From the NCBI RefSeq assembly GCF_009017415.1, contig NC_092406.1:1674001-1738000 (forward strand): a stretch of 64,000 nt of DNA. The letters are read 5' to 3'. The translations under genes and the position numbers were made by a program. This document shows, piece after piece, positions 59,931-64,000 of this stretch. The stretch's first letter is position 1, and each line of letters starts with the position of its first letter. The notes under the pieces are model-generated. The model was not told the DNA's origin. It was given only the letters and a program-made list of their open reading frames with translations, and did no database searches. Origin of the DNA: Aspergillus flavus. Its lineage: Eukaryota; Ascomycota; Eurotiomycetes; Eurotiales; Aspergillaceae.

Positions 59931-61988
59931 ATGTCATTCCTCGGTGGCGCTGAGTGTTCTACGGCGGGAAACCCGTTGACACAGTTTACAAAGCACGTAC
60001 AAGATGACAAGTCCCTCCAGCGGGATCGGCTCGTTGGGAGGGGCCCAGGAGGCATGCAAGAAAGCATGCGGTCCAGAGGTATGATGGGTGGACAGGATCA
60101 GGTATGAACGATCTGAACGCTACACCGTCTTATTAACTCTCCCCCCATTCTAATGATAGCCCGACGATGCACGCAGATGATGGACGAGTTTGCCCAACAA
60201 CCTGGCCAAATCCCCGGGGCCCCGCCACAACCTTTTGCGATGGAACACCTGAGACGCGAGTTAGACCAATTCCAGACTACGCCACCTCGGACTGGCTCTC
60301 CGGGCTGGGCGGCCGAGTTTGACCCCGGTGAGCAGGCTCGCATGGAGGCTGCCTTTGCCGGGCCTCAGGGACCTATGATGAATAATGGCTCGGGATTCAC
60401 ACCGGCGGAGTTTGCCCGGTTCCAACAACAGAGTAGGGCTGGCGTGCCTCAAACTGCCAATCCGGTTACTTCTGGTCCGTCGCCGATGATGTCGGGTTTC
60501 CAGCGTCCTATGGGTATGGGCTATATGGGCATGGGTGGCATGGGTGGTATGGGTATGATGCATTCTGCTTATAACCCTATGGCGATGCAGCAGCAACCAG
60601 CGGAGGCTACTACGCAAGACAAGGGCAAGGGACGAATGGTCGAGTTAGACGACGAGAACTGGGAGGCACAGTTTGCTGAGATGGAGACCGCGGATACTCA
60701 GAAGTTGGACGATGAGGCTAATGATGCTATCGAGGCGGAACTGAACGATCTTGACAGGTCAGTCTTCACCTCCAGCACTAGTAAAGAAGCAGATTACGAT
60801 GCTTTTGAAAACGTATGGCAAAAAGTTCAAGCTGAGACGGCAGCAAGCAGGAAACTGGCAGAAGAAGATACCGAATTTAATGTTACTGACAGTTTACACA
60901 TGGGAGATATGGGAGAGTGGGATAACTTTGACTCTCTCAACACTCGTTTCCGGGACCCTCAGCTGGGTGATTACATGTTTGAAGACGAGAACATGTTCAA
61001 GAATGTCACCAATCCATTTGAAGAAGGTGTGAAGCTCATGCGCGAGGGTGGTAACCTATCTTTGGCTGCTTTGGCTTTTGAAGCCGCGGTACAGAAGGAT
61101 CCTCAACATGTACAAGCCTGGACCATGCTGGGATCTGCTCAAGCTCAGAACGAAAAGGAACTGCCTGCCATCCGTGCTCTAGAGCAGGCTCTGAAGGTGG
61201 ACCCGAACAATCTGGATGCGCTTATGGGTCTCGCCGTTTCTTACACAAATGAAGGCTATGACTCCACGGCCTACCGTACATTGGAACGTTGGCTTTCTGT
61301 GAAGTATCCACAGATCATTAATCCCAAGGATCTTTCATCAGACGCAGACCTAGGATTCACAGATCGCCAGATCCTTCATGATAGAGTCACGGACTTCTTT
61401 ATTCAGGCAGCTCAATTGTCGCCTTCGGGTGCACAAATGGACCCAGATGTGCAGGTCGGTTTAGGTGTTCTTTTCTACTGCGCGGAGGAATATGACAAGG
61501 CCGTGGATTGTTTCTCTGCCGCCTTGGCCTCCACTGAGTCGGGAACTGTGAACCAGCGGGAACAGCTCCATCTGCTGTGGAACCGTCTCGGAGCCACTCT
61601 TGCCAACTCGGGTCGTTCTGAGGAGGCCATCGAAGCTTACGAGCAAGCCTTGAATATTAATGCCAACTTTGTCCGCGCGAGATATAACCTGGGCGTGTCA
61701 TGCATCAATATCGGTTGCTACCCAGAAGCTGCTCAGCATCTGTTGGGTGCACTGTCCATGCACCGTGTTGTCGAGCAGGAAGGCCGTGAGCGCGCCCGTG
61801 AGATTATCGGCGGAGACGGTGTCGACGATGAACAGCTTGAGCGGATGATTCATATCAGCCAGAACCAGAGCACCAACTTGTATGACACCCTGCGGCGTGT
61901 GTTCAGCCAGATGGGACGTCGGGATCTGGCCGACATGGTCGTGGCTGGCATGGATGTGAATGTCTTCCGGAAGGAGTTTGAATTTTAA
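59931..61988 (+). CDS. pex5: peroxisomal PTS1 import receptor PEX5
   Basis: Two exons, 59931-60101 and 60177-61988, encode 660 aa. The start MSFLGGAEC carries the conserved cysteine (C9) that is monoubiquitinated for receptor recycling. WxxxF/Y-type motifs for docking at Pex14/Pex13 include WAAEF (aa 101-105) and WEAQF (219-223). The C-terminal half holds TPR repeats (for example AWTMLGSAQAQNEKE, LGVLFYCAEEYDKA, LWNRLGATLANSGRSEEA, ARYNLGVSCINIGCYPEA) that bind the SKL tail of cargo. A Met/Gly-rich stretch (about aa 165-190) is unusual. The protein cycles between cytosol and peroxisome. The 75-nt intron is confirmed by the frame. Confidence 0.96.
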
Positions 61989-62875
61989 ATGATGCCATTT
62001 AGTTTTCTTTGAGTTGCGTGTTCCTTTCTTTCTAGGTTCCACCTAGGATGCGGTGTCTATACGGTTTATGCCACTGTTAATATGTTGGATACCATGGTTC
62101 TCCATATATGGGTCAAAATGCAGCGCTTTCGGGTTTAATATGTATGATGTAGACTACGGACCTGTGAATTACTGTATAGAGTTAGCTGTGCCATTTTGAG
62201 TAACCTTCCCCTCTGCTTTGCTCCTATATAAAAGCTTGCCTAGCCCTTTCGATCTCTTGTTTCTTTTCCTTCGCCACGATCTGGCCAGCATCAAGCTGCA
62301 ATGCTATTCAGTCATCCAGAAGCACTATGTCGCTGGTGGGGTAAGGTTTAGCCTAATATGGCATAGTGTATGATCTTAATGACGGTCAGTATTACTTACT
62401 ATTGGTTCAAACTTCAAAGTAGATGGCCATCTATAGAGTTATAGTCTTGGCAGGGAGATCGAAATCATCTTTCATTCTTCTAACATCAGTGTATACTCAA
62501 ACATGAATATCAGTCTATGTGACCAGAATGGCACTTGCCATAGTTGAAACTCCAATATCGCCTTCTACTAGAGTGGATCCAATACGTCTCTGTCAAATAC
62601 AATGAAAATGAAAGGGAACCACACACATGTCAGAGACATTTCATATTTCTTAGAAAACAGACAAAGAAACATCTTTCTGCTGTCCTACACAAGGCGATGT
62701 CCTTCTTTTAGGTGGTCAGTCCATATTGGTTGAAGGTCTGGTATGTTCACATCATCGATTCAAACCTATAACAGGACCAACTCTCCAACACTCCCATTGT
62801 CAGCTACACGCAAGGAAACCTGGGACAGTACTGCGCAATGACCGAGAAATCTTGGGCTGAACAGGCCATTGATAG
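61989..62875. other. intergenic: pex5 3' flank and upstream region of the APH-like gene
   Basis: About 890 bp. No complete exon for the APH-like gene is certain here. An ATG at 62838 opens 15 codons in a different frame from the downstream gene. No RNA gene seen. Confidence 0.45.
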
Positions 62876-63970
62876 GTTTTTTATGGCCTGAAAATCTCCC
62901 ACAAATGCGACCAACTTGCTCTTTCTATCGCTGAGGCGTCAGATGTCCGCCCAGTTGATGTCCCAGGATCCTTGAGCTACACTGTCATCTGTACTAGGAC
63001 CCAAGGTCAGGATGAGGATCCTCAAGAAAGCATTATCATGTCTTTTCGGGAATCAGCATCCGGGCTCGATGAGGACATGGTCAGACTAGCCCGAGCGATT
63101 CATGGATGCCCAGTGCCGCACATGAGGAACCACGGCGTTATGAAAGGTTCTGACCCACCACTCAACATCTACACTATGCCTTTACTACCTGGAGTTGCGT
63201 GTCTCGAAACACTTAGCTGTCAAGCTGACATGGGTCATGATGAAGAGGCCAAGCATATTCGCTTCATAAAGCACCTCGCTAGGTAGGAAAGATCCACTAG
63301 TTCTTCCCTCTCCTATTACTTACCAGTAACCGGACACGTTTATCTTCTTGCTAACGTTCAATGGAAAGGTACTTTGCTCGGTGTTGGTCCACACCTCAGC
63401 CTATGGAGCCTCGCATGCGCGCCCAGTGCCGAGCCGGAGTCTTCCACAGGTTAGCGGTCCTTAAGGCGTCGCGATCAACTGAAGTGCCGATCTCAATAAT
63501 TTCCGAACTGGAAACTACCCTACCCCTGCTCTTCGCTAGTGAATATCCTCAGGTTCTGACGCATGGTGACTTATCTTATACCAATGTGCTTGTCAATCCA
63601 AATACATATGAAATCACAGGCATTGTCGACTGGTCCCTCGCGGAGGTGCAACCTTTCGGTATTGAGTTAGATTGTCTCTTCTTGATGACAGGGTGTATGA
63701 CTCTAAGTGGCTGGCACTATTACACCTGCCGGCCGCAGCTCTTGGAGGCCTTCTGGGACCGAATTTTGGACCGTGTCTGGAATTGAGGATGATAGTGATG
63801 TGTACCAAGATAATATTCGTTCTATGGCTGAGACAGCGGCCAAGCTTGGAGCTATCTTGCGCTATGCATTCAATCGCAGAGCTGATGGCGGACCTTCGGA
63901 GGTGCTATCGACTTCTGACGCCATGTTAGGAATGCTGAAGGCGTGGCTTGACGGGAAAGCTACAGAATAG
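62876..63970 (+). pseudogene. aminoglycoside-phosphotransferase (APH)-like kinase, frame disrupted
   Basis: Coding segments are 62876-63282 and 63369 onward, joined by an 86-nt GTAGGA..AG intron. The kinase core is clear: the catalytic loop VLTHGDLSYTNVLVN, then the metal-binding region IVDWSLAEVQPFGIELD. These small-molecule-kinase-like proteins are common in moulds and mostly of unknown substrate. Near 63760 the frame ends early (FWDRILDRVWN, stop). The sequence expected next (EFWTVSGIEDD, then AETAAKLGAILRYAF) continues to 63970 in the +1 frame. One extra base near 63760 would explain this. The 5' end is also unclear: no ATG lies in frame before 63038, and a six-T run at 62877-62882 precedes the coding sequence. 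Either an unseen 5' exon joins at the AG at 62874-62875, or this end is broken as well. Confidence 0.7.
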
Positions 63971-64000
63971 TGACCGGGGGGAAAAGCTAGCGTACAAAAA

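Noticed and set aside
1..64000. tRNA, rRNA, CRISPR arrays and intact transposons
   Set aside because: I saw no B-box-like GGTTCGA tRNA core, no rRNA sequence, no spaced direct repeats, and no transposase or reverse-transcriptase motif. A tRNAscan or RepeatMasker run would be decisive.

Overview
The window is nuclear DNA of a filamentous ascomycete, most likely an Aspergillus/Penicillium-type member of the Eurotiales (inferred). The reasons are short introns (about 50-80 nt) with GT..AG ends and CTAAC/CTGAC-like branch sites, dense genes on both strands, pyrimidine-rich leaders, and a gene set containing a MeaB-like bZIP factor, an Argonaute with an RGG tail and a Zn2Cys6 regulator. I rebuilt 22 genes exon by exon. 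Each exon chain keeps the reading frame across its junctions, except the two degraded genes noted below. Coordinates of spliced genes run from start codon to stop codon; the exons are in the evidence text.

Layout. 1-6.0 kb: no gene seen, ending in a long ATG-free leader for the bZIP gene (6.0-8.0 kb). 9.9-11.7 kb (-): Sel1-repeat protein. 12.9-13.8 kb (-): ATP synthase subunit b (atp4), head-to-head with noc4 (14.1-15.8 kb). 16.1-17.0 kb (-): orphan protein. 18.2-20.4 kb (-): type-B carboxylesterase with two in-frame stops. 21.2-25.2 kb (-): large KH-like orphan. 26.2-27.4 kb (-): coiled-coil protein. 29.6-30.3 kb: small GPI-type surface protein. 30.9-34.4 kb (-): mms19, divergent from a FAS1-domain protein (34.7-35.5 kb). 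35.8-36.8 kb (-): emc3, divergent from spc2 (37.1-37.8 kb). 38.3-39.6 kb (-): mtd1. 40.5-42.6 kb (-): atp1. 43.6-44.3 kb (-): mpo1-like. 45.2-45.9 kb: rpb7. 47.5-49.1 kb: NTF2-like protein with a repeated aromatic/acidic motif. 49.6-52.9 kb (-): Argonaute. 55.0-57.9 kb: Zn2Cys6 factor. 58.4-59.5 kb: mitochondrial two-RRM protein with a split start codon. 59.9-62.0 kb: pex5. 62.8-64.0 kb: damaged aminoglycoside-phosphotransferase-like gene.

Most genes are core housekeeping: mitochondrial ATP synthase, ER membrane-protein biogenesis, ribosome assembly, Pol II, Fe-S delivery, one-carbon metabolism and peroxisome import. I see no biosynthetic cluster, CRISPR array, prokaryotic element or intact transposon. 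The most interesting items are the two degraded genes, the repeated-motif NTF2-like protein, the KH-like orphan, the split start codon, the hydrophobic segment in the bZIP factor, and the emc3/spc2 divergent pair.
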